Positions 45,905 through 59,000 of a stretch of DNA of 64,000 bases are shown one piece after another. How positions within the stretch are numbered: position 1 is the first letter of the stretch; each line of letters starts with the position of its first letter. A program made the translations under genes and the position numbers. Source of the DNA: Anticarsia gemmatalis (taxonomy: Eukaryota > Arthropoda > Insecta > Lepidoptera > Erebidae); NCBI RefSeq assembly GCF_050436995.1, contig NC_134765.1, positions 5,297,501 to 5,361,500 of the forward strand, given 5' to 3'. The notes beneath the pieces are model-generated. The model was not told the origin of the DNA and did no database searches. It saw only the letters and a program-made list of their open reading frames with translations.

Positions 45905-48900
45905 TATACATTTATTCTCATTGTAATAGACCTTAGAACTGTCGTCCTGTACAGTAAATTTTGACTGTACCAACGAGTTCCCGTACAACTAAAAATAACA
46001 GTCAATTTTGAGAACCTGTCCAAAAGCAGACGTCGTGAACAAAAAACAGCCGCAAAGCAAGACATTGAATTTCGCGTCAATTTCAAAATCAACACCCGAC
46101 CAATTAAAGATGTTATAACAATCTTGATAAATCGTAATACCTCATTATATAAACCATGTGCTTTAAAACAATGTGATATCAGATGAACGCAAGCTGACAA
46201 CTTAAAGAAAATTATACCGATGATTAGCGAATTTTAAATTTTATACACGGAAGAGGCGTTTTTTGAATTTAACGTCCGCGTGCGTGTGCGCAGGTTTTGA
46301 TGTCGCTTTTTGATATCAATTACATGGTTTTTATTTTATTCGGTAAACTGTATTAATGCTGTATTGGCGATGTTAATACGAATTTTACGGGCTTACAGAA
46401 TATTTAATGTTTAATGAAATTTGGTTGGTTAAAATGATTTGTTGTTACGATTGAGCTTGCTTCAAATTCAAAGTTCTTCGCAGTGGAGAGGAGACAAGTT
46501 ATTTACTTTCGTAAACATATAAATATTTTGTACACACACGGATTTGTAACAGTACCTGTCTGGTGGTCTGAGAGTCGCTAGTCAATATTAGTAAATGATT
46601 CTTAACAAACTACTAGTTGACTACTCACCCTCCTAGATTCTATCACGCGTGATGCTTCATAATAAATCAATATAGTTAGAAAAACACCTATTACTGTATG
46701 TTATTATTTTTTATTAAAACTTAATAGTTTTTCCCTTTTACCGTAGTGGGGTAATTAATGTTAAAATAAACGTAGAAGGTCGTAATATAAAGTTCAGTGG
46801 TCATTTCATTACGCTTTTATCAATTAAATGCTTGGAAGTGTTAAAAATGAGATCAAAAAAATATATCGAATAAGGCTAGGCGGCCACTAAGCGCCGACTT
46901 TACCAGAATAATATGCTGACGTATGGTCAGCTTTACAAATATGTTCTTATACATTGTCACATTTTCAAAAGCCGTTTTACATTCATAGGTACAATGCATT
47001 AAACCACGCCTTGTGTCACATTTTTAGGCGAAGTATATGTGAAACCATTTTTTTTTATATTTACCTGAATTCGTGTACCTTTCTTGCTGGGTGGGCAGTT
47101 GTCAACATATATGAGCGTATGTACCTTTATATTATGTTGTATTTAGTGATTATCTGAATAAATAAAGACAATCTAAAAAAGTAAGTGAAAAGGCGAACGG
47201 CAGGTTTATATGAAGAATTCGTACAGCTTATAAAATGTCATGTTTAGGTTTACTTTTTGTTTTAATTGGTAGCTAATATGATAGACAAGCTTATTTTAAA
47301 ATTCTTATATTTTTAAAAGTTGGGAGGTAAAAGTTATGTCCATTTTTAGAAGCCCCGATAGTTCGCTAAATTGCTCACATGCTGTCAAAACCACAATTCA
47401 AAACAACAGCAAATTGGCGGATGCGTAGACGTCAGACGAAAAGTGACGTCTCATGAGATTTTCTTTTTCTTTAGTTGTCAACAAATATAAGCCATGGACC
47501 AAAAATTATTATTTAAATAAACAAATACTTTCTAATTAATCCGGACTTACCGAAAAATAAGTGACTTAGTCCCCTTAATAAGTGGTACAAATTCTGTTAC
47601 GAAACAACACAAACTTTTAGCTGTACGAAATCTGCCGATCTCCTTTCGATCAATAACATGCACTTTTATGTTTTCTTATTTAAGCCTAGATAAAGATAGC
47701 ATTGCAATTTATTTATCTCAAAGCCTGACCTTTGCCTGCCTACTTATTATAACAGACATTCAACAAAAAAATATAGTTCAACCAAAAGTATATTTTCGTA
47801 AAACCGCTCGCAATATTTTACACTACAATGTACCTCCACCTTTACGTTGACTTTTGTTGATTGGTTTAAAATAGTTTTTATCTACAGTATTCAATTTATT
47901 GGTCTTCGAAGGAATTTGATATCCATTATTAATGCATTAACACAACTTTAACTGTGTTAAATGTGACTTTTCACAACCATATTAGTACATGAGCATAGTG
48001 ATAAATCCATATTTATGATTCATGGATTCGAACTGGCGACCTTTACGATGGCTATAAATTATAGGCCTATGGGGACATATAGAATAATGGCACATGACAC
48101 GATAAGGAAAGTAAGTGAAATTTTTAAACGGTCTTGATCAGAGATAGTGTAAAATTGTCGTGAGGATTCTTTCGTGACGACTTATTTAGGACACCAAATA
48201 TATTGTCATAAGAAAATGACGAAAGAATAGAGAATAGGCTTCTTACAAACATCATTTCACGCCTGTTATACATGAAGGTAGGCAGAGATATATAAAATAC
48301 ACCCACGTTTCGCCATTAGCAATTTTAGCCCCATGTCATAGGCGCAAGCCGATTGCAATTTTCATTTTCATTTTATAGGCTTTTTACCAAAAAATATTGA
48401 AAAGTTATGCAGGTACAGGCGATGGCTAAGTAGGTTCGGATAGTAAAAATTGTGCGGAAAATGCAGCTATAACTCATATATTTACACTGAACTATGTTAC
48501 GTCTATATCCACTTGTTACTTAATTTTAATATTATCAAACGTTTGCGCTTAAGTTGTAGGAGAGGAAATTATTGTTACGGTAACAACCATATAAAGCAAG
48601 GTAAGAGACGGAAGTAAACGTGATTTCAATAGACTTTTAGTAATTAGTCGATGTTTATGAAATCTTCTAACTAAATCTCTTTGAGGTTTCCGGAGGAGTT
48701 CAACGTTTTTGCTACTGCATATTTTACCGTTCTACTGTTCTTTATTACACAAACGTAGAAAATAAATTCTAAACGTAATACGATATACCATCTTTTAATT
48801 TTTTTACACTTGAAAACAACCGTACAAAAGAAAAAAAAGCCGTTCGAATTTCGAATCGCGTGCGTGATGCGCGTACGCATACATTCTGAGAAACGTCACC

Positions 48901-49490
48901 GATTAAGATTGGTATCATAACGACCGTTATTATTGGACATAAGCAGAAGTATTTAATATTGTATTCTTTTAATTCGATCGCTTTAAGGCGTTTTATTCGT
49001 CGGCTGTTATTTTTGAGATAGACATCGATTGCTATATTTGGTACTTACTTACTTGATGGATTTTGTCAACATTTAAATGTCACAAACATACAAACATATG
49101 TTATGTTGTGGTACAATAACTTACTCCTTAATGTGACTGTTATCTGACATTTTGTTGACTGATCGTACTTAATTTTTAGCTGATAATTCTACTTACTATA
49201 AAGGCAATGTTTGAGGATGGATGGATGAATGTTTTTTACCTTTTCACGCATCGAATAATAAAATAAATAAATATAGAACCATTTAATTTTTGTAACACAG
49301 AGAAAATAAATAGCTTACAAACAAAACTTAACAACTAATATACATTTATGTGAAAAAGGCTAAAGCTCAGTGAACGCTGTGCTAGGGACGACACTGGTAT
49401 TACTGCCCCCCTATAGGGCAAGGGGCTTCCCCGGATAGAAGACGGGGCTCGGCCACATATTATTATACTGGAGACTTGCGACATCCATAA
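45905..49490. other. Intergenic, nothing firm
   Basis: AT-rich with small CpG-bearing patches at 46265-46295 and 48845-48880. A decayed tRNA-type B box (GGATTCGAACTGGC) at 48024-48037 is probably a SINE relic. No gene recognised. Confidence 0.4.
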
Positions 49491-49494
49491 TATA

Positions 49495-49590
49495 CATACA
49501 TATAAATGCGAAAGTTATACTTTCACGGTCTAACATCTGAACCAATTTTGATAAAAATGAAGATGAAGATAGTTAAAAATTTGAGTCAGG
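49495..49590 (+). repeat. Helitron 5'-type fragment
   Basis: ATAAATGCGAAAGT, then CTAACATCTGAACCAATTTT, like the 5' portion of the 451-bp Helitron at 3792-4242. Confidence 0.45.
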
Positions 49591-50167
49591 CACAAGTATT
49601 ATTTTTAGAATTCTACCCCTGAGACATTTAAAAGGGGTTGAAACTCTGTTAGCTATCCGAGCCTCACGAAGCTGTACAGTCAGCAAGTCGAAGTATAAAA
49701 AGTGAGTGATTAGGTCCATAGTTGACAGTCTACTTTTTGCTCCTTAAGCATTGTTCTGAAGAGCGTTACGTTTAACACTGTCCTGTCATTGTCAGACAAA
49801 GGACAACGAGTGATATGTATAATTGGATAGTTACACGTTGTCAAGTACCTTGTATTGTGTACATAGCCTTATTTTTAAGTAAATTTTCTTAGTTACGTAT
49901 GACTTTTAGTTATAAGTGTGTAAGTTAATTGATTGAAGTTTAACATGGTATAGGTATAGTTAATTGAATACCGTGTCAGAGCAAACTGGATGTTTTATGT
50001 ATATTGATGTTTTTAAATGCAGGGCTTTTTAATAGTCTTTGTTACTGTATATTTTTATAACATCACGCTAATTGTATTTGAAGATGTAGCCAAAGATGTA
50101 TGAATGCAGCCCGTGTTTACAAACGGATATCCTATAAAAATGTTTTAAGAGGGGTCGGAGAATCCGT

Positions 50168-50258
50168 ATTCATATTATAAATGCGAAAAAAGGTGTGTCT
50201 GTCTCATCTTCGTGCCTAAAAACCTGAACTGATTTGGATGAAATTTTGTGCAATAACG
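50168..50258 (+). repeat. Helitron 5'-type fragment
   Basis: ATATTATAAATGCGAAAAA, GTGTGTCTGTCTC, CTGAACTGATTTGGATGAAA, matching the 5' portion of the Helitron at 3792-4242. No 3' end is found nearby. Confidence 0.55.
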
Positions 50259-50355
50259 TTGTTAATAATAAGAAAACAGTTATATTTTAAATTTTCCGTG
50301 ACAAGACCAAATAAATACCTCTAAATTATATTTTTTTATAATAATAGTTATGACA

Positions 50356-50526
50356 TGATAGTTATGATAGCCGAGTGGTATAAGTTGACACCTCCCACCC
50401 AAGTGGTCGCAGGTTCGAACCCGAGGCAACACACCAAAATGACTTTTCGAAGTTATGTGTGTATTAGAAATAATCATTACGGGAGGAGACCCTTGCCCAG
50501 CAGTGGGACATTAATGGGTTAAATTT
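50356..50526 (+). mobile_element. tRNA-derived SINE with perfect 15-bp TSD
   Basis: Direct repeats ATAATAGTTATGACA at 50341-50355 and 50527-50541 bound the element. The head has an A box (TAGCCGAGTGGTATAAG, from 50368) and an intact B box GGTTCGAACC at 50412-50421, so pol III transcription is plausible. The tail is GGGAGGAGACCCTTGCCCAG then AATGGGTTAAAT. The middle ~110 bases present in the copy at 62532-62826 are missing, so this is an internally deleted or shorter subfamily member. Confidence 0.88.
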
Positions 50527-50544
50527 ATAATAGTTATGACAATT

Positions 50545-51535
50545 TCATTTAAAAATGCTACATAAGGGTATAAAAAGAGGTGTAAAAGAGATGCAGATGA
50601 AGAAATTTGAATGAACATGCATTTTAACTAGTTTTGCTTGACATTTCGGCAAAGAGAAACGGTACGGTCGAGAGACTCTGTTGGTAAGTTTCCTGAATAA
50701 CTTTAAAATTGTGGAATAAATACTCCAATTACAATTCCATTCGTCTTTCGCAATTAGATAAACATCATCAAATAAATATCATACACGCAAATAAATATAG
50801 AAAAAGTCAAATGTAAATGTGAAATTTTAAATAAAAATTCTTTAGAAATACAAGGAGTTTTGAAAACAGGAAATCGAGCCGGTTTCCACGAGCGTCTTAT
50901 CGTGTACTGTTTGCAAAAAAGTGAAAAATCGATACAATATTTCTTTATAACTTGGTTATAATGGATATGTAAATTATTTAAGATATACAAACAGTGGTTT
51001 TCATGGGAAAACGTGTAAAAGGTCACGTGTTTACTTGTTGTAAAATAATTTATGGCCGACGGCATAATGATTGCAATTAAAAATAGTTATTAATCAGTAA
51101 TTTCTTTTATAAACTGTTTTCTAATGGCTATAGTTTTCTTGGTTGCTGTTTAATTTCTTGTATTTTTCATAGACATGAATGATTATGTAGAAATGCACAG
51201 TAGCAGCTTGTTGTGTGAAGTGTTTGTTGCAACTTGTTGTTTGATGTTTAATATATGTATTATAAGGAAGTTTTCCATGAGGAGACTCTTTTCCCGCTGA
51301 TAGACAATCTGATTGATAATTATATAATTTATTTTTCATATTTACTTACTTATTGTGGTGTTAGAAACTTACAGGATACATACAATCATACATATTTATC
51401 ACAATGTTATCATGACAATTTCAGCCGTACTACTCATTTCACATACCTACTTGTTCTCTATTAATTTTTTTTTGCATTGTTTAGTTATATACCTAAACCT
51501 GATTTTTACTTTAAGTCTACTCAACATTAATAATA
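50545..51535. other. Intergenic, nothing recognised
   Basis: AT-rich. The 103-codon minus frame at 50754-51065 has no domain or splice context. Confidence 0.4.
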
Positions 51536-51537
51536 TT

Positions 51538-51661
51538 TAATATTATAATGCAACGGGTCTTATACGCGATTGAAAATTTAAAGGTTAGGATACCTTATTT
51601 GCTGCCCGACGTTTCAATCGCATTACAACGACCGTGGTCACGAGCTGACATTATAATATTA
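51538..51661. repeat. Small MITE-like foldback element, 124 bp
   Basis: Ends in a perfect 13-bp inverted repeat: TAATATTATAATG at 51538-51550 and CATTATAATATTA at 51649-51661. Inside, GCGATTGAAA and TTTCAATCGC form a second inverted pair. The interior (GCCCGACGTTTC, GACCGTGGTCACG) is repeat-like text common in moths. No coding capacity. Confidence 0.6.
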
Positions 51662-51664
51662 TGT

Positions 51665-53430
51665 GTACTAGTCGCGAGAGTTTAAAAACATTAATTAATA
51701 ATATTTATTTAGAAAATGCGCATTAAATATATTTTTCTGCTACCCGTCCTCAGTTCAAGTCGGCATTATTTCTTAAGTTAAGCTTTGAACGTAGCGCCAT
51801 CAGTCAATTGGCCCGATAACGCTAGGAGCTCTTTAATAAGTTCCAACCGTCGTAAAGGTCTCTGCAGACACCTGTGGGATCGTTTAAGCCTTGCATGTTG
51901 AGTGCACATCACTTGCAACCACCCAACGCTAGCAGTCAAATTATTGCCAAGATTATATACGTTCTTAGCCGTTATTGAGTTATTGGACATGATGATGATT
52001 AAATGTTGTTATGATGGACATTGGTGTCAAAATTTAAACGAAATTGGTTGTTGGTTTTGATGTAAGACTGATATTTTATCATATTTTAATGTATCTTTTC
52101 ATCTACAAAAGAAAAGGGTGCTACTTTTAAAATATCAATAACATGAAATGTTTCCTGTCAAAGATTCCTGTTTATGAAATACTTTAAGTTGTACTGTAGC
52201 AACATGCTTGGTCTATTTGACATTTTGGATTGAAATAATATAATATATTTGGATTGAAGCCCATTCTTAAAATCTGACCTACCATCTGATCAACTACAAT
52301 TTGACAACCTTGCATCCTTTTCTGTATTTTGGTAAAAGACCTCGCGACGCAAGATCTTTTTGTATCTATCTAGGTCAAAAGAGTGGCATGAGGCAAGAAT
52401 GAACATGTATAGTTGGGATTACATATCGTAAGAAGGAGGAAGCTTAAGTCCCGCAATGAATTAAAAAGTTATGCATAAATTATAGGAATAATATATTTGA
52501 ATTCCCCATACCTTTGTTCTCGATGCAATCAAATGATAAAGCCGACCACATTAACAATTGCGCCACACGCCGTTTAATAAGTTTCTGGATTATGGTCAAT
52601 TATTAGTTATTAATAATACCAAACGTGATGAGGAACCGTAATGGGTTATGTCATGCCATTTTGCTGTCCCCTTCAAAATATTATAAGTTGTATTCTTATT
52701 TATTGCTGCTTTAAAAAGACATTTATATTATAATTGTAATATTGATTGTGTCTGTTCTTAACGGCTAAGCTTTTAATATAATTTGCAGGGTGATGGATTG
52801 TGTATAGTATATTGTCTTGGATTCAAATAGTGGATGAGGAAATTTTAATAATTTTTGCCTACTCGCCAAATACCTAGTACTTGACATTGTCACCTTACCA
52901 GGTACCTGACGTAAGACTATTTAGGGGAAAAGGTATGTTTTGTAAATTAGCCTTTCTTTCATATAAAAAATGGGAGGGTTGTCTTCATATTCACCTAAAT
53001 CTATGAAACAGACGTTCCTGAAAATATATTTTTGCTAATTAAAGGTTAAGAAAATCATATGTAAATCAATATGAAAGATGTAGGTGAAGAAAATAGCCGA
53101 AATGTATGATGATACATGAAGGGACTTACGTGAAATGTACAAGCATTGACAGATTGTACCCTTAGAAACACAGATGTAAAAAAAAAGTTAGCGGTCTTTC
53201 TAAAAAAACCATCAATTATGACGGACACCCAAGTTACAAGGAGACATGTGTTAATTAATGGGGGGCGAGTCTGTTGCCCTTTTAATTGTATTACCTTTTA
53301 CTGGACACATTTGTACACTCCTAGTACTTTAAACTCCTATTGCGAAATCCTTAACAAAAACAGCCCTTCTATTATCTAGAGTTCTATTTTATCCAAGGCT
53401 TCGTCTTGTTGCTAGGGCAGCGGTGTACAA
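51665..53430. other. Intergenic, nothing recognised
   Basis: AT-rich. An AGAGTGGCATGAGGCAAGAA phrase at 52380-52399 recurs in near-identical form at 40185-40202, hinting at one more old repeat family. Confidence 0.35.
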
Positions 53431-53439
53431 GCACTAGAG

Positions 53440-53655
53440 ATTAAATAAATAGATCATTTTAACAGAATATTGTCCCCTTCTATGTAAGGGTCCACTTCCG
53501 AAATGAAGGAGGTATGAGGCCTTGAGACCACCACACTGGTCAAGTTGCGGGTTGAGGACATTACATGTCCTTAAGAGAATTGTTATAAAATCTTTAAGCA
53601 GGTGAGATGTTTTCGCGGTATTTTCCTTCACCGTCAGGGCAAGTGTCATATGCGC
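53440..53655 (-). repeat. SINE copy, minus strand, head missing
   Basis: Reverse complement runs GTGAAGGAAAATACCGCGAA, TTCTCTTAAGGACATGTAAT, ACCAGTGTGGTGGTCTCAAG, GAAGTGGACCC: the body and tail of the local SINE. Diverged and without the tRNA head. Confidence 0.6.
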
Positions 53656-53685
53656 TAATTATTTCTATAAATATACTAGCTGACC

Positions 53686-53864
53686 CGGAAAAAGTGGTTT
53701 TGTAATATGAATGAAAAAAAAGTGTCACTTAGGGATATGAAAAATAGATGTTGGCCGATTCTCAGACCTACTGAATACGCATTTCAAATTTGGTAAAAAT
53801 CGGTCAAGCCGTTTCGGAGGAGTATGGCAACGAAAACAGTGACGCGAGAATTTTGTATATTAGA
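53686..53864 (-). mobile_element. Non-autonomous Helitron, 179 bp
   Basis: On the minus strand it begins TCTAATATACAAAATTCTCG after A (complement of 53865) and ends GGGTCAGCTAG before T (complement of 53685), an A^T insertion with TC and CTAG ends. The interior (GCCGTTTCGGAGGAG on the + strand) belongs to a different subfamily from the copies at 3.5-4.25 and 31.5 kb; the hairpin is eroded. Confidence 0.65.
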
Positions 53865-53869
53865 TAACG

Positions 53870-54450
53870 TCGAAAGGCCATTGTTGTATTGCATTGGGCT
53901 CAACCCATCGACTACTTGCGTTGCAGGCGCACACTTATACTACTTGACTGTCACTACTCCTTGCTAGCTAAACGCAAAGATTATTAAACAAAAAGGACTT
54001 CTGAGAAAATTTTCGCAACTGCAGAAAAGTAAAATTAGAAATGTATGTCCCCAATACATTTAATTCAATACGCAAATTCTTTCTTCAGTCTACTTGCTAA
54101 TAGGGTTATGTTTTATAAATTAGATCGCATTTATAAGGCTAGCTTCACATTCGTTTCACTGTGTCGAACTGATTAGTGCTTAAAGCTGTTTTAGCAAATT
54201 AAAGCTATTTTCTTTGACTAATTTTGCATGTAACACGCTTTCTAGTTGATGGTATCGTCTACAGAAAATTAGGCTACTGTTTAACACCACGGAGTGTACG
54301 TTAACACAATATCATATTAAGTGCATTTGCAAGGTACTTTACAAAACATTTAATCGATATGTTGTGATGACTGTTTTTTTAAAGACAACCCCTGCACTAA
54401 GAATTGCTTCGCGAGGACTACAACCAGATCCGAAACAACTATTTATGGAC
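53870..54450. other. Intergenic, nothing recognised
   Basis: AT-rich, no exon or named repeat. Confidence 0.4.
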
Positions 54451-54454
54451 CGCA

Positions 54455-54548
54455 CTTATATTTGTTCCGTGTGGGAATCGTACCCAAGACCTCTCGACGC
54501 ACTAATAGTGGCGACCACCATAACCACTGAGCTATGGAGGCCGTCAAG
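54455..54548 (-). repeat. tRNA-derived SINE head
   Basis: Minus strand: TAGCTCAGTGGTTA (A box, 54521-54534) followed by GGGTACGATTCCC (B box, 54472-54485). Good spacing, but no acceptor-stem pairing and no 3' body of the other SINE family; a second SINE lineage also seen at 3343-3436. Confidence 0.65.
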
Positions 54549-54554
54549 TCTTCT

Positions 54555-55420
54555 TCTCAATGCTGTAAACAAGTGCTGTCTGGGCGCCACTGACATGAAC
54601 TCAAACCTTGTCATGTTTGATATTATGCATGTGAAACTGAAGCACATTCTGAAAGGAGGAGGAAACAATGTCAAGTTGCAATCAAGCTAACTACTGTTTT
54701 GCTTGTCTCAGCTACTGTCAGTTGTGTAAGCATTGACGCCTACTTGTCAAGCAGGTAATTAATAGTTTAAGGGTTTCTCGTCGTATCTGCAGTTTAGCCT
54801 GTCCCATAAAGAAACTGGCGAAATTACATGCTGTAAGAAAACAAAGAATAATTTAGACAATTTTCTGGAGATTGGTAAGAAAATGCCAAAGATAGAGGTC
54901 GGTGCATGACTTTAGCCCAACATAGCATACATACAGCATAGCTTAAAACATGAGAAAAATAGCTGACCGGTGCAGCTCTTTTCGCGCAAAATATTTAACT
55001 CCCTATTTTAGCTAGTTTGGGGTCAATCATTAAAAAAATAGCTCATAATTATTTTATTCTAAGTTTTCAACTATCTACATTAATCGGCTTAGCTGTGCTG
55101 TCGTGGCAGCGTAACAAAAAGAGAAGCTCACGCATTTTGAACATTTATATGGAAATGAGTTATGTATTAAAAAAATATCCTAGCCAATCCTTATGTGGAA
55201 GTAGAACAAATACAGACCTACCCTAAGGTTCTTACATATTTTCACGAGCTGCTAGCAAGTTTGATGCGAACTTTGCATAATCGTTGTTGGCGTGTTACAG
55301 TCTATGTATGTTTAAACTCGTTTTGCATATGCAGATTTCGTATAAATATGTTTTGTAACTGTTTTATAAGTAAACATTTATTTTAGTTACCATGTTGTTA
55401 TGTAATCACTATATTGTATA
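54555..55420. other. Intergenic, nothing recognised
   Basis: AT-rich; frames at 55017-55386 lack any domain. Confidence 0.4.
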
Positions 55421-55424
55421 AAGG

Positions 55425-55618
55425 CGAGTTGTTTCCCGCGTCTGGACCTATGTCTATATGTATGATTTTACGCTTAGATTCAATCTACACAACGAATTTT
55501 GATGCGGTTTTTAATAGATGGGGAATAGGATTAAAAAGGAAGGTTTACGTGTAAAGTTTGGAAAGGTTTTTTATAAAGTAACTGTTTAAACCGGGCGAAG
55601 CCGGGGCGGGCCGCTTAG
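55425..55618 (+). repeat. Helitron 3'-half relic
   Basis: Phrases GTCTGGACCTATGTCTATA, AACGAATTTTGATGCGGTTT and ACGTGTAAAGTTTGGAAAGG lead to CCGGGCGAAGCCGGGGCGGG and CTTAG. The CCGG-6 nt-CCGG hairpin before the end is Helitron-like; the terminal CTAG is mutated to CTTAG. Confidence 0.5.
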
Positions 55619-55903
55619 TTTTCTATAAAAGGGAAAAGTTTAAACATGTTAATCATATTATTTTGTCGCCATTTCCCCTTTAGGAACAAGCAGTGATAAT
55701 TTACATATAAGCAGCTTTAATAACGCCTTTCTGTATGGAATTTTATTGTGTTTTATCATAATTTGTAATTTAGAAATAAGGTATAAATAAAACAAAAAAT
55801 ATTTGTAAATACGCAATTAGAAATAAAATAAATTGAAGTAATTAAAACATCTAATACATTTGCTTTTGTTAACGTGTTTCACAAAAAGAAATATAAATGA
55901 ACT

Positions 55904-56050
55904 AGCTACTGTTCGCGTTTTTATCCGCGTGGAAAGATTTTCCGAGCTGAGTAGTTAAAGCATACTGTGTCTTAGGTTAGGTTAGGTATATCCAGGTTGT
56001 TAATTATCTGTTACAAATTCTATTGAAATCCGTTGAGCCGTTTTTGGTAC
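55904..56050 (-). repeat. Helitron-like or other interspersed repeat
   Basis: Starts on the + strand with CTAG-CTACTGTTCGCG and TTATCCGCGTGGAA, and runs to AAATCCGTTGAGCCGTTTTT, phrases common in lepidopteran repeats. Contains three tandem TTAGG units at about 55973-55987. Ends are uncertain. Confidence 0.4.
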
Positions 56051-56054
56051 ATAA

Positions 56055-59000
56055 AATATAATATACTATACACAAAATATAACACAATATACATATAAAT
56101 CAATTCCATACATTCGTACAGCACTTTTTCACATGAATTATGTAGTAGACCTAATTATTTACTCTGAGATAACAGTTTCTCAACGTAATGAAGTCATAAT
56201 ATTTAACTGAAGGTAGTGAAGGCCTAACGACCAGTCGTCCAGTCGGCTCGACAGCTGATAGACAATTCCCAGATCTTCAATTACTACAAAGTAAAACCTA
56301 AGTAAAACAATTGCGACCAATAATAGTGTAATCATGGGCATACCTGACAATTATCGGGCCATCATTTTTTATTATAATTTGTCCTGACTTGATCACGGTT
56401 TAATAAACCAATTATAGGATGACGGCAACATATACTTTTGCTCATAAAAACTAAAGGCTTTTGTGTCACTGAGAGCGAATGAGCGATAGCGATTATTACA
56501 CACTTGTAAAATATGTACTGTGGTGTATTAATGCAGTTTGCTTTCAATCGTTCATATTTATTTGTGTCTTCTTATTCTTACTTATTTTGTTAGCGAATTT
56601 TACATTTGTACAGGTTATTACGTATTAATTATTTTATGTGTTGAAATAGGTTAAGGACTCATCATATTTGCCTAATAGATTTCCATCCGCTTATGTTTAT
56701 TTTACCTTGAACTAACTTGTATTTACTCACTTATGAGTTACGTTTCGATGGTGGAACAAAACATGTTAAAACATTTTAAACTAATAACTGTAACGTAAAC
56801 CAGGGACAGCAAAGAAATAGGCAAGGAACAAATCGCTTATCGCTTTCAATGAAACCTGTACCCTATTTAAGGCTGTTTGCACAAAATAATAGTCGGCAAT
56901 TTCAGTGCCATCTGCTTATCAATATACGTCAGCGTATGTGTGATGTTAGGAGGCCATTATTAAATGGTAATGGGTTCAATTCCCGAACGGTGTATTGTGT
57001 GTAATCATCGATTGTGTATTTATCGCCTATATTGTATGACACTTTGATTAATGTATTTATCGAACAATGGGATAATTTGTATCTTGGATGACAAGATGCT
57101 GTCAAGAATAGAAGGTTTATGTGAGAAAATCAATAAGAATATAAGTTCTTTATTACTAAATATTTATAACAGCAATTACAGCTAGTTACACCAGTTGAAT
57201 TACACTTAGTTCTTGACGGTTGTGTTTATTGTGTATAGTGAGTGTGTGAGTTAACTTAAAAGCAGGATAATACTGTTTATTGTATTCGTCAAATATTGTA
57301 ATTTGTTGTTAGGGTAAAGTATTTAAAGTTTGAAAGGTAGAGCCTATGAGGAGAACCGGCAAGCAAATCAAGGCCACTCTTTTTCTTCTTACATAGAAAG
57401 CGGTACTCTCCCGGTTGTGTTGATCACAATTTTCACATTTTCGTGATACTTTGTTTAGGTCTGACTTACCATTAAACTATATAAATATCTACGGGATAAC
57501 AACGCTTCGTTATAAATTTTGCTTTGTAACGGACCTAGTAGTGTACTAAAGACTTCGCAACATTTTAACCAAGGACTAGCGGCGGCAATAAAGATGCTCT
57601 AATATGTATCCACAGACACCTTGCCTACCATTTACCTCTCAGACACCGATGGTCTACTTCACTTAATTGATGTTTACGTGTCCCACTTGGCGTTCTAATG
57701 AGATTTTTCTAAGAAAAACCTTGATAACCGGCGTCAGAAAGTCATGACGTTCAATCAAGCTTGACTGACCAGTCGTGCTTGAAGCCATTAACCCGGTTGC
57801 ACTACTTTTCCCTTCGTCTGAAAAGAATTCTGCTTTATGTCAATTATTATTGCTTAATCACTATCATGATTAGAAAAATTAACGATCTGAGGAGTAATTT
57901 TCTACTGCTATCGTCAATCGGCTAGCTATCGACTAATTTTGTATGAAAAACTGATCAGCGCTAGCGGATGTCAAGGGAACTAATTTTGCAGTTGATTTTA
58001 AATGTCAAAAATTCTATATTCCGTAGTACTGACTGAAGCAAATCGTGCTACTGCGTCAAAACATAAATACACTGTGCAATCCACAAACGTCATCTGATTT
58101 CAAATTATGCAGCGCTTGAGCTTGACCACCATAATATTTTTGTACAGCATTTGTAATAGGTGGGATTTGAACCTATGACCCCCATGACATGTTAAAAATG
58201 CAGTTATACCTTTCAGTTAATAGATCAGGTTAATTAATGAGAGTTCATAAATCTTGAGGATTAAGTAATATTCAAAAACATATGAATTATTTACTAAATA
58301 ATAAGCACAAAATGACAAGTAAAAATGCTACATAATGTAATTCGAAAATTATATTGCAATTTTATACTTTCACGTTACACCTCATGCGCAATTTGTGCAT
58401 GTTATGAAAAACGCTTAAAATTGTAATACTTATGGTAACACAATTCTGGAGAGTCTGTTCGAACGTATATATTTTTATTTTTTTTATCAAAATAATAATT
58501 CCAAGGAAAATATATTTGCTAGACGATTTCATACGCATAAAAATCACAATTTATGCACATTATTACCCCGACCTCCTTTTTCATAGATAAACAAGTACAT
58601 GTTTGCTCTAAATATTTTTTATTTTACAAAAAAATGCTCCTCTACTTATTATCGGAGCAAAACCTGGTTAAAACACAAGTGAATCAAACAACAGACCGCT
58701 TAAAATTCGAAGAGCGTGTGGAACGGCCAATTTTTAAATTCCAAACGCATCGCCATTGGCCGGCGCATCTGCGCGTGCGACGTTCACTTGTCACTTTGAC
58801 ACTTCAATACAAACTGCCAACATTCTGTGTCGAAGAAGTTTTTTGTTTTATGCTTATCTTTGGTATAAGGCTTGTGATCCAGTAAAAAAAATTGTCTTAA
58901 TGTTTTAAACTGATGCAAATGTGAATATTTAGCTTGGGTAACATTAAAAAGATTTTTGTTTGAGTTGTCTTTTAATATCATTTAGGTTATAAAGTTACTT

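Noticed and set aside
50368..50421. Functional tRNA gene
   Set aside because: A and B boxes are present but the acceptor stem does not pair and the sequence continues into a SINE tail.
40185..52399. Shared AGAGTGGCATGA phrase at 40185 and 52380
   Set aside because: The match is about 20 bases with no extension; not enough to define a repeat.
54364..54690. 108-codon + frame
   Set aside because: Runs antisense through a tRNA-derived SINE head; no domain.
55973..55987. Interstitial telomeric repeat (TTAGG)
   Set aside because: Only three units; too short to mean anything.
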